This document shows positions 55,091 through 62,774 of a stretch of 64,000 bases of DNA, in pieces. The translations under genes and the position numbers were made by a program. The notes beneath the pieces were generated by a model. That model saw nothing but the letters and a program-made list of their open reading frames with translations, did no database searches and had not been told where the DNA came from. The stretch is from Streptomyces hygroscopicus (lineage in GTDB: Bacteria > Actinomycetota > Actinomycetes > Streptomycetales > Streptomycetaceae), in the NCBI RefSeq assembly GCF_026168105.1, contig NZ_LBMW01000026.1, positions 52,691 through 116,690 on the forward strand, given 5' to 3'. How positions within the stretch are numbered: position 1 is the stretch's first letter; every line of letters begins with the position of its first letter.

Positions 55091-55264
55091 ATGACTGCCG
55101 GCGAAAAGGCCAAGGCCAAGACCGAGCAGGCCGAGGGCAAGGCCAAGGAGGCCGTGGGAAGCGCCATCGGAAATAACCGCATGGCCGCCGAAGGACAGGC
55201 GGAAAAGAGCACGGGCGATGCCCGTGAGGCCAAGGAGAAGACCAAGGACGCCTTCAGGCACTGA
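55091..55264 (+). CDS. CsbD-family general stress protein
   Basis: 57 aa, Lys/Glu/Ala-rich and helical: KAKAKTEQAEGKAKEAVGSA, then NRMAAEGQAEKSTGDAREAK. CsbD is a classical SigB-dependent stress protein of unknown action. GAGGAGG precedes ATG 55091. A strong terminator follows. Confidence 0.9.
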   Translation: MTAGEKAKAKTEQAEGKAKEAVGSAIGNNRMAAEGQAEKSTGDAREAKEKTKDAFRH

Positions 55265-55281
55265 CGACATCTCTTTTCTCC

Positions 55282-55318
55282 GAAGGGCCTTCCCGTACAC
55301 GCCTCGGGAAGGCCCTTC
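55282..55318 (+). terminator. csbD terminator
   Basis: A perfect 13-bp stem GAAGGGCCTTCCC / GGGAAGGCCCTTC with an 11-base loop, 18 bases past the stop. Confidence 0.88.
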
Positions 55319-55825
55319 CGGGTACCTCGGCGCGGTTGCAACCGCTGTCACTCGGCCCACCTGGGCTGCGCTGCCGCGTGGTGGGCGAGGGCCCCACCGG
55401 TCCGGGCGCGCCTGACCCACGGCGACACCTATGAAGGGCCATGCACGGCCCGCCAGGACCCCATGCCCGCCCAGGATTCCGAAGACCATAGGCGCACGAG
55501 GTGAGCGCCTGCGTACAGGCGGCCTACGGGCATCTCCACCGCCGGTTGGGCATTCTGCGGATCAACCATGGCCATGCTGTTGCGTCATCGGAGTACCCTT
55601 CAGGCTCTTCCCCACTGGTACGGGACGACGAGGCCGATGGTGCCGGGCCCCTCTAGGACCGATGCGGTCAGAGCGTGAACGGCATGCGTACCCGGTCCGA
55701 TCGCGGCCTCGCGCACTGCGCCCGCGCCCTCGAAGCCGTCCTGGAATGCTGGACCCCGTGCAACGTCCTTGCCCACAGGGCCATCGCCTGCGTGGGGCCA
55801 GTTGAAGCCAATTCCCCGAGCGTCG
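55319..55825. other. Intergenic region between csbD and the PoxB-like gene
   Basis: About 500 bases between two convergent genes. Frames here have no recognised domain. Nothing firm seen. Confidence 0.4.
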
Positions 55826-57589
55826 TCAGTTCCCCCTCGGCTCTCCGTGGCTGCGCACGACTTCCTTCACCTTGGCCACCGCGAACCCCCAGCCCTGCTC
55901 GACCGTCGGCTTGGCCGGGACGGCGATCTCGTCGGGGTTGGTGAGGACGTCGAGCAGGACCGGGCCCGGACTGCCGAAGGCGCGTCGCACGGCGCTCTCC
56001 ACCTCTGCCGGGTCCGTCACGCGGATGCCGGTGATGCCCAAGGCCTCGGCCACGGCGGCGAAGTCGGGATTGTCGAGCACGGTGCCGAACTCGGGCAGGC
56101 CGGCCTGCTCCTGTTCGAGTTTCACCATGCCCAGCCGCCGGTTGTCGAAGACGACCAGCTTGACGGGCAGGCAGTACGTCTTGAGGGTCATCAGGTCGCC
56201 CAGGAGCATGCTCAGGCCGCCGTCGCCGCAGAAGGCGACGACCTGCCGCTCGCGGTCCAGGCTCTGGGCGCCCAGGGCCTGGGGCATGGCGTTGGCCATC
56301 GAGCCGAGGTTGTAGGAGCCGATGAGACGCCGTTCGCCGCGCATCTCGACGAAGCGCGAGAGCCACACCGTGGCCATGCCCGTGTCGGAGGTGAAGACGG
56401 CGTCCTCGGCCGCGACACGGTCGACGGCCGCGGCCAGCGCCTCCGGGCGTATGTCATGGGCGCGGTTGTCCAACGCGGAGCGGATGCGGCCCACGAGGCC
56501 CTTGTCGTGCGCGGGGTCGGCGAGCCGGGCCTGTCCGGTGCGCCACTGGTCGAAGTGCTCGCGTGCCTTCTCCAGGTGCGAACGGTCGCGTGCGCCCTCG
56601 GTACCCGCGGGGGTGGCGCTGAGGTGGTCCAGCATGTCGCGGACGGTGGCGCCGGCGTCCCCCACGAGTCCGACGTCGACCGACACCCGGCGTCCGATGT
56701 GGGTGGCCTCGGCGTCGACCTGGATCACGGTCCGTCCCCCGGGATACCAGTCCCGGTAGGGGAAGTCCGTGCCGAGCAGCAGAAGAGTGTCCGCGTCCTG
56801 GAGGGCCGCCGCGGCGGCGGGGTTGCCGATCAGGCCCGTCTGGCCGACCTGGAAGGGGTTGGTGTCCCCCTCGAAGCCCGCCTTGGCCTTGAGTGTGAGC
56901 ACCATCGGTGCGGCCAGGCGGTCGGCGAGGGTGAGCACGTCCTCGCGAGCGGCGCGGGCGCCCTCGCCGACGAGCAGCGTGGCCCGTTCGGACCGGTCGA
57001 GGAGTTCCGCGGCGCGGCGGACGGCAGCCCCGTCCGGCCGGCTCACCGGAGGGTTCAGGGAGAACCGGGCGGGACGGTCGGCGGTCAGCTCCCGATCGCC
57101 CAGGTCGCCCGGCACGGTGAGGACGGCGACGCCCTTGCGGCCCAGTGCGTGGCGCACCGCCGTCTCCAGCATCTGCGGCAGCTGGTCGGGCGAGGTGATG
57201 GTCGCGCGGAAGACGGCCACGTCGCTGAAGAGGGCGTCGTTGTCGACCTCCTGGAAGTAGTCGCTGCCGATTTCGGCGAGGGGTACCTGGCCGGCTATCG
57301 CCAGGACCGGGGCGTGGCTCTTGGCCGCGTCGTACAGGCCGTTCAGGAGGTGGACGGAACCGGGCCCGACGGTGCCCATGCACACCCCGAGCGTTCCGGT
57401 GAGCTGCGACTGGGCGCTCGCGGCGAACGCGGCCGCCTCCTCGTGCCGGCAGCCCACCCATTCAAGGTTCTCGGTGGTGCGGATGGCGTCCGTCAGGGGA
57501 TTGAGCGCGTCTCCCACGACGCCGAACACCTGGCGCACGCCGAGCTCGCTCAGCGCGTCCACGATGACGCGGGCAACAGTACGGGCCAC
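55826..57589 (-). CDS. poxB: ThDP-dependent pyruvate oxidase/dehydrogenase (PoxB-like)
   Basis: 587 aa of the acetolactate-synthase/PoxB superfamily. Catalytic Glu is in GCRHEEAAAFAAS; the FAD-domain is central; the ThDP motif starts FCGDGGLSMLLGD and ends VVFDNRRLGMVKLEQ. PoxB converts pyruvate to acetate and CO2, passing electrons to quinone, often in stationary or stressed cells. GTG 57589 follows GGAGG. It lies 14 bases downstream of the FMN protein gene, so the two are likely cotranscribed. The acetolactate synthase alternative is less likely from gene order but not excluded. Confidence 0.85.
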   Translation of the reverse strand: MARTVARVIVDALSELGVRQVFGVVGDALNPLTDAIRTTENLEWVGCRHEEAAAFAASAQSQLTGTLGVCMGTVGPGSVHLLNGLYDAAKSHAPVLAIAGQVPLAEIGSDYFQEVDNDALFSDVAVFRATITSPDQLPQMLETAVRHALGRKGVAVLTVPGDLGDRELTADRPARFSLNPPVSRPDGAAVRRAAELLDRSERATLLVGEGARAAREDVLTLADRLAAPMVLTLKAKAGFEGDTNPFQVGQTGLIGNPAAAAALQDADTLLLLGTDFPYRDWYPGGRTVIQVDAEATHIGRRVSVDVGLVGDAGATVRDMLDHLSATPAGTEGARDRSHLEKAREHFDQWRTGQARLADPAHDKGLVGRIRSALDNRAHDIRPEALAAAVDRVAAEDAVFTSDTGMATVWLSRFVEMRGERRLIGSYNLGSMANAMPQALGAQSLDRERQVVAFCGDGGLSMLLGDLMTLKTYCLPVKLVVFDNRRLGMVKLEQEQAGLPEFGTVLDNPDFAAVAEALGITGIRVTDPAEVESAVRRAFGSPGPVLLDVLTNPDEIAVPAKPTVEQGWGFAVAKVKEVVRSHGEPRGN

Positions 57590-57603
57590 GTGAGTCCTCC
57601 GGT

Positions 57604-59187
57604 TCAGACGGTGAAGTGGTCGGGGTCGGCGGCATTCCAGTCGGCCGCCCAAGAGGCCGGTGGCTCGGCGAGCAACTGCCCGGGCTGGAGCCACTCGTAC
57701 AGCTCCTCGTAGGAGCGCTCGGTGAAGGGGTCGACGCGCCGGCGGAGCATGTGCGGACGCAGCTGCGCGGGGTCGGTGACGCCCATGGACGCCATGATCT
57801 GCAATGCGCTGGCCACGGTCGCCTCCTGGAAGCGCTGGACGCGGGCCGTCTTGTCCGGGACGTGGAGGGCGCGGGCGCGGCGGGGGTCCTGGGTGGTGAC
57901 GCCGGTGGGGCAGGTGTTCGTGTGGCACCGCTGCGCCTGGATGCAGCCGACGGCGAACATCATCGCCCGCGCGGCGTTGCCGTAGTCGGCACCCTGCACC
58001 ATGCGCTTGACCAGTTCGGTCCCGGTGGCGATCTTGCCGCTCGCGCCGATCCTGATCCGGTCGCGCAGGCCGGTGCCCACGAGGGCGTTGTGCACGGTGA
58101 GCAGACCCTCGGTGAGCGGAGTACCCACGTGGTCCGCGAACTCCAGCGGCGCCGCACCGGTCCCGCCCTCGGCACCGTCCACGACGATGAAGTCAGGCGC
58201 CGCGCCCTCCTCCAGCATGGCCTTGCACACGGCCAGGAACTGCCGCCGCGAGCCCACGCACAGCTTGAACCCGGCAGGCTTGCCACCGGACAACTCGCGC
58301 ATGCGGGCGATGAAGCGGACGAGTTCCCGCGGGGTGGAGAAGACCCGGTGGTACGGCGGCGAGACGACGGTCCGCCCCTCGGGCACGTCGCGGACCCGGG
58401 CGATCTCGGCGTTCACCTTGGCTCCCGGCAGGACACCTCCGATGCCGGGCTTGGCGCCCTGCGACAGCTTCAGGGACACGCACTTGACGTGATCGTGTGC
58501 GGCCTTGTCGGAGAACTCGGCGGGGTCGAAGTCGCCGTCGGGCGTGCGGCAGCCGAAGTACCCGGTGCCGATCTCCCAGACGAGGTCGCCACCCGGGCGG
58601 AGGTGATACTCGGACAGTCCGCCCTCACCGGTGTCCTGGGCGAACCCCCCTGCCGCCGCGCCCCCGTTGAGGGCGAGGACGGCGTTGGCGGAGAGCGATC
58701 CGAAGCTCATCGCGGAGACGTTCAGCAGTGCCATGTCGTAGGGCCGGCCGCAGTCCGGACCGCCGATCCGCACGCGCGGCCGTTCCTTCGGCACCGGCCG
58801 CGGCGCCATCGAGGGGACCAGGAACTCGTAGCCGGGCTGGTACACGTCCCGTTCGGTGCCGTAGGGCTCCTCCGCGTCCGTGCCCTTGGCACGCTCGTAG
58901 ACGATGCTGCGCACGTCCCGGTCGAAGGGACGTCCGTCGTAGTTCCGCTCGATGAAGTACTGCTGCAACTCCGGGCGTATGCGCTCCATGAGGAAGCGGG
59001 CATGGCCGAGCACCGGATAGTTGCGCAGCACCGAATGCCGGCGTTGCAGCAAATCCCACGCGCCCAGCAGAGCCAGCAGCATCACCGGTACGGCGACGAG
59101 CGACCACCATGGGGAGATCCAGGCCGCCGCCAGGGACGCCAGTACACCTGCGACGAGAGTCAGGACGACGATTACGATGCGTGTCAC
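57604..59187 (-). CDS. GltS-like FMN-binding glutamate-synthase family protein, membrane-anchored
   Basis: 527 aa. Two N-terminal membrane helices (residues about 3-45) precede the FMN/Fe-S glutamate-synthase barrel: NVSAMSFGSLSANAVLALNG, SQGAKPGIGGVLPGAKV, VVDGAEGGTGAAP and the Cys cluster CIQAQRCHTNTCPTGV. No amidotransferase domain, so not a full glutamate synthase; related proteins act as membrane oxidoreductases of unknown acceptor. GTG 59187 start. Upstream partner of poxB. Confidence 0.85.
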   Translation of the reverse strand: MTRIVIVVLTLVAGVLASLAAAWISPWWSLVAVPVMLLALLGAWDLLQRRHSVLRNYPVLGHARFLMERIRPELQQYFIERNYDGRPFDRDVRSIVYERAKGTDAEEPYGTERDVYQPGYEFLVPSMAPRPVPKERPRVRIGGPDCGRPYDMALLNVSAMSFGSLSANAVLALNGGAAAGGFAQDTGEGGLSEYHLRPGGDLVWEIGTGYFGCRTPDGDFDPAEFSDKAAHDHVKCVSLKLSQGAKPGIGGVLPGAKVNAEIARVRDVPEGRTVVSPPYHRVFSTPRELVRFIARMRELSGGKPAGFKLCVGSRRQFLAVCKAMLEEGAAPDFIVVDGAEGGTGAAPLEFADHVGTPLTEGLLTVHNALVGTGLRDRIRIGASGKIATGTELVKRMVQGADYGNAARAMMFAVGCIQAQRCHTNTCPTGVTTQDPRRARALHVPDKTARVQRFQEATVASALQIMASMGVTDPAQLRPHMLRRRVDPFTERSYEELYEWLQPGQLLAEPPASWAADWNAADPDHFTV

Positions 59188-59408
59188 CCCTTGCTCATTG
59201 CCGGGCGATCGCTTTCCAGTCCTGGGAGACGTGCTCAGCTCGACCAGCGTCGGCGCGGGAGGCGTCCACCGGTGAGAGCGGCTCGCGTTGCCGCCGACTT
59301 CGAAGTCCTACTTTGGCGTTCGACTCCGGTTTCAAAGGGTGACGACGCCTCTCAGCCAGCTCTCCGGCTGCTGGGCGGGTGCGTCGCCAACCTGGTCCGC
59401 TGCAGCGG

Positions 59409-59438
59409 CGAGGCGGCTACCAAACGGCAGCCGCCTCG
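59409..59438 (-). terminator. Hairpin downstream of cold-shock gene
   Basis: CGAGGCGGCT / AGCCGCCTCG, 10-bp stem, 20 bases past the stop at 59458. Confidence 0.75.
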
Positions 59439-59457
59439 TCCTGCCATGTTCGCCCGG

Positions 59458-59661
59458 TCAGCCACGGACGATGTTCTGGGCCTGCGGCCCCTTCGGCCCC
59501 TGCCCGATCTGGAAGGTGACGTGCTCGCCCTCGGTGAGCTCGCGGAAGCCGCTCCCCTGGATCTCGGAGTAGTGTGCGAAGACGTCGGGCCCCCCGCCGT
59601 CCTGCGAGATAAAGCCGAAGCCCTTCTCTGCGTTGAACCACTTCACGGTGCCGCTGGCCAT
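59458..59661 (-). CDS. Cold-shock protein CspA family
   Basis: 67 aa. RNP1 KGFGFIS and RNP2 VFAHYSEI in a single cold-shock domain beginning MASGTVKWFNAEKGFG. An RNA/ssDNA chaperone. Followed by a terminator. A second copy lies at 61643-61846. Confidence 0.95.
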   Translation of the reverse strand: MASGTVKWFNAEKGFGFISQDGGGPDVFAHYSEIQGSGFRELTEGEHVTFQIGQGPKGPQAQNIVRG

Positions 59662-59893
59662 CAGATGATCCTTCGTCCATGCCCGGGAACAGCCCTTGGT
59701 CCGGGCATGCTCCGGCTCCTCGACAACAGGAGCCGCACTCGACGTACCCCTAACCGCTCGGTTTACTCGTCCGAATACGGTCGTGCGCCACCGACCGCGT
59801 GACGTCTTCCATCACGGCGTACGACGCCACGTGCTCGGAGCGACATCACTGTGGTCGGTGAGCCCCGGAGGATCACCATCTGGCACCAACAGC

Positions 59894-60100
59894 TCAGCCG
59901 GTCGTCGTGCGTAGCGCTTCCTCGGTCTGGTGGGCGCGCCGCTCCTCGATCGTTTCCTGCTGCTGTCGAGCTCGTTCGAGCAGTGTGTCGAGCTGGGCAG
60001 GGGCCAAGCCCTGGTCCGTCGCACTGAGCCGACGCAGGGTCTGCCACCGTTCCCGAGGGCGTTCGAGGCGAAGTAGTACCGAAAGCCGTACATCCCCACA
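59894..60100 (-). other. Coding-like 3' fragment of unknown gene
   Basis: One frame ends RQQQETIEERRAHQTEEALR before TTTG and a TGA at 59894, preceded by RERWQTLRRLSATDQGLAPA. It looks like a real helical C-terminus, open upstream to about 60180 but merging into transposase sequence. Possibly the end of a small protein truncated by the insertion. Confidence 0.35.
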
Positions 60101-60175
60101 CCGTTCCGGTCGACGGCTTCGCGGCAGCTTGCTTCGGATGTCAGGCTGTGGGCGCGTGAACTGGCGAGGAACACC

Positions 60176-60320
60176 CGACCTGGCAGTTCTCGGTCCGCCC
60201 AGCGGTGCCGGGGTACTGCCGCTGCACGCCGGCCGACCGCGTCCCCTTCTTCAAAAAGCCCGTGTCGTCCACGACCAGGACGGCGTCCCGGTCACCGAGG
60301 TTGTCGACCACGTACTGGCA
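60176..60320 (-). mobile_element. IS701-family transposase fragment
   Basis: Minus strand reads YVVDNLGDRDAVLVVDDTGF then KKGTRSAGVQRQYPGTAGRT and ENCQVG. This is the first catalytic Asp region of IS701-type DDE transposases. The rest is missing and the frame shifts at about 60176. Confidence 0.7.
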
Positions 60321-60417
60321 GGGTCAGGGCAGCGGCGCCGGACAACTGGAGCGGCCCACAGGCCGACGAGGAGGTGGTGGGTCGTGGTGGGAATGAAGAG
60401 CACGGACGGCGAAGTGA

Positions 60418-61509
60418 TCAGTACTCCAGCTCGGGGCGCAGCGGGCCGCCGACCCTGTGGAGGTACCGCAGTATCTGGGCGTAGGAGTTGAAGAGCCCGG
60501 TCTCGTGGTAGGCGATGCCGTACTGGGCGCAGTACCTGCGCACGAGTTCCTGGGCACGCCGCAGGCTGGGTCGCGGCATGGAGGGGAACAGATGGTGTTC
60601 GATCTGGTAGTTCAGCCCGCCGAGCACGAAGTCGGTGAAGCGGTGGCCGCGGATGTTGCGTGAGGTCAGTACCTGCCGACGCAGGAAGTCGATCTTGTCG
60701 TCCTTGGCGAACAGGGCCATGCCCTTGTGGTTGGGGGCGAACGAGCATCCCATGTACAGCCCGAACAGCCCTTGGTGCACGAGAAGGAAGCACACGGCCT
60801 GGACGGGGGACAGGACCAGGAACAGAGCGGCGAGGTAGCCGCCCAGATGCGCTGCCAGCAGTCCCGCGTCGGCCAGCTTGGTTGTCCGCGAGGTTGTGGT
60901 GGCGGTGCGGTCGAGCAGCGCCCGTACGCCGGCGACGTGCAGGGCGAGTCCTTCCAGAAGCAGCATCGGGAAGAACAGCCAGGCCTGGTGACGGGCCAGC
61001 CAGGCGTACGCCCCGCTGCGGACGCGCGCGTGATCCTCGGTGAAGGCGATCGCACCGTCGGCGATGTCGGGGTCGCGGTCGACGTGGTTGGGGTGGGAGT
61101 GGTGCCGGTTGTGCTTGGTGATCCACCAGCCGTAGCTGAGGCCGATCAGCAGGTCGGCGTGCACGCGGCCGAGCAGGTTGTTGACGCGCTTGGAGGCGGC
61201 GATCTGATGGTGTCCAGCATCGTGCCCGATGAACCCGGTCTGGGTGAACATCACCGCCAGGAAGGCGGCGGTCAGCAGCTGCCACCACGACTGTCCGATC
61301 AGCGCGAACGCGGTCCAGCCGCCGGCCAGCAGAAGCAGGTTCGCGCCGATCTTCACGCAGTAGTAGCCCGGGCGGCGCGTCAGCAGCCCGCTCTGCCTCA
61401 CCTCGCGGCACAGCGCGGCGTAGTCGCTGCCCCGGCTTCCGGGCGGGGGCTTGGTCATCTCGGCGTGGCCCGCGGGATCGGGGCTCCGCTGGCTGACGTC
61501 AGTGGTCAC
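60418..61509 (-). CDS. Membrane fatty-acid (acyl-CoA/lipid) desaturase
   Basis: 363 aa from GTG 61509 (GAAGGGA upstream). Three His boxes bind the di-iron centre: FIGHDAGHHQ, HNRHHSHPN and NYQIEHHLFPSMP. Membrane segments lie around residues 50-95 and 195-245. It introduces double bonds and raises membrane fluidity, useful in cold. It is flanked by two cold-shock genes on the same strand. Confidence 0.92.
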   Translation of the reverse strand: MTTDVSQRSPDPAGHAEMTKPPPGSRGSDYAALCREVRQSGLLTRRPGYYCVKIGANLLLLAGGWTAFALIGQSWWQLLTAAFLAVMFTQTGFIGHDAGHHQIAASKRVNNLLGRVHADLLIGLSYGWWITKHNRHHSHPNHVDRDPDIADGAIAFTEDHARVRSGAYAWLARHQAWLFFPMLLLEGLALHVAGVRALLDRTATTTSRTTKLADAGLLAAHLGGYLAALFLVLSPVQAVCFLLVHQGLFGLYMGCSFAPNHKGMALFAKDDKIDFLRRQVLTSRNIRGHRFTDFVLGGLNYQIEHHLFPSMPRPSLRRAQELVRRYCAQYGIAYHETGLFNSYAQILRYLHRVGGPLRPELEY

Positions 61510-61597
61510 AGTGTTCCCTTCGGGAGGTACGGCGCTGCCCAAGGCGCGAGGGGCGGGGTGCAGGATGCTGCACGCGTCGGGAGTCCTGCGGAAGCCG

Positions 61598-61632
61598 CCC
61601 GAGGCAGGCCCACGGTGCGGGCCTGCCTCGGG
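61598..61632 (-). terminator. Strong terminator of the second cold-shock gene
   Basis: A perfect 14-bp stem (61598-61611 with 61619-61632), loop ACGGTGC, 10 bases past the stop at 61643. Confidence 0.88.
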
Positions 61633-61642
61633 AACGGTGGCC

Positions 61643-61846
61643 TCAGAGCACGTGGACCTGATCGGCCTGCATGCCCTTGGGGCCCTGGCTGGCGGTGAAC
61701 TCCACCCGCTGGTTCTCCTTCAGGGAGCGGAAGCCGTCGGTGTCGATCGCCGACTGGTGGACGAAGACGTCGGCACCGGCCTCATCAGGGGCGATGAAAC
61801 CGAAACCCTTCTCCGCGTTGAACCACTTCACTGTTCCTTGAGCCAC
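61643..61846 (-). CDS. Cold-shock protein CspA family
   Basis: 67 aa from GTG 61846 with GAAGGAG upstream. MAQGTVKWFNAEKGFGFIAP, VFVHQSAI and a C-terminus QADQVHVL. Single cold-shock domain. Divergence from the other copy (59458) is mostly after residue 20. Followed by a strong terminator. Confidence 0.95.
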   Translation of the reverse strand: MAQGTVKWFNAEKGFGFIAPDEAGADVFVHQSAIDTDGFRSLKENQRVEFTASQGPKGMQADQVHVL

Positions 61847-62435
61847 GTGATGTCTCCTTCGAGATGGCGGCTGGGGCGGAATGTGCGCGATCACGCGATC
61901 CCGGGCTGTTGGTCGCCGGCCGTCGAAGAAAACCCCGAAACGACGAAACGCCCGCTGCCAAGAACTCCGCGGGCGTTTCCACGTTCGCAAACTTCAACTA
62001 CAACCACTGCCCGCAACGTCCGGAGCGCCGGGAAGGTTCCCGCACGAGCCGGGAAGAGTTCGGTGACGCCCGGGCGGGTCGGCTCCGGGCTCCGGGCTCC
62101 GGGCTCCGGCATCCGGCATCCGGCACGTGCCGACTCCGGAGAGGGAGTACGGTTGCGGCACCGAGGGCACCTCGCACGCCGTCATCAGTTTCGGCGTCGC
62201 CCTCGGACAACGGCAAAGGCCGGCGTACATCGGATCCGGCCGGAAATGAGCGGCGACATGCCTCTTGGCCCGCCCCGTCACGCCGTCTTCCGTATCCGGT
62301 CCCGCGCAGCGCGGTAGCGGATTTCCCGGCTTCCGGGCTGCCCGGGGCACCAGGACATCTCGCGCACGACCCCGGGCCGCAGCACGGCTAGACCGATCAG
62401 CACGACCTTGAACCGATCTAGAGGGTGCGGGACAC
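61847..62435. other. Intergenic region with an inverted repeat and a 7-bp microsatellite
   Basis: About 590 bases. It holds an 11-bp inverted repeat GAAACGCCCGC / GCGGGCGTTTC (61945-61979) that could be a terminator of a lost gene or an RNA hairpin, and the 7-bp repeat listed below. No gene seen. Confidence 0.45.
62081..62122. repeat. Seven-bp tandem repeat, four GGCTCCG and two GCATCCG
   Basis: Six consecutive 7-bp units in a non-coding stretch. Two units differ at the same two bases, suggesting expansion of a variant. Confidence 0.9.
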
Positions 62436-62708
62436 ATGTATTCACAGGACTCGATCTTCGGCCGCCGCCGGGACCGCCCCGAACCGACCGCGGAGATGCT
62501 CTCCGGACTGGCCTGCCTCATCTGCGGCACCGACTACCGCAACGCACCCGACCCGGGGGCGGTGGTGGTTTCCCGCCGCGACGACGGGCAGCTCCTCGCC
62601 TGCCACGGGACGTGTGCACGCATGGCGACCGGGTCGGTCGACGGTCTGGACGAAACGCCCCTCCCGCTGGACGAGCGCATCCGCAGGCACCGGGCCGACG
62701 GCTTCTGA
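62436..62708 (+). CDS. Small Cys-rich (zinc-binding-like) protein
   Basis: 90 aa. CLICGTDY and CHGTCARMA give a C-x2-C ... C-x3-C pattern that may bind zinc. GAGGG precedes the ATG. Acidic C-terminus DERIRRHRADGF. Unknown function; it lies upstream of the CEOS-like gene on the same strand. Confidence 0.68.
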   Translation: MYSQDSIFGRRRDRPEPTAEMLSGLACLICGTDYRNAPDPGAVVVSRRDDGQLLACHGTCARMATGSVDGLDETPLPLDERIRRHRADGF

Positions 62709-62774
62709 CCCGGACATCCGGCAGCCAGACCACGCACGCCGAGAGCGCAGCGAAACGAAATGATGAGGAAGCGT

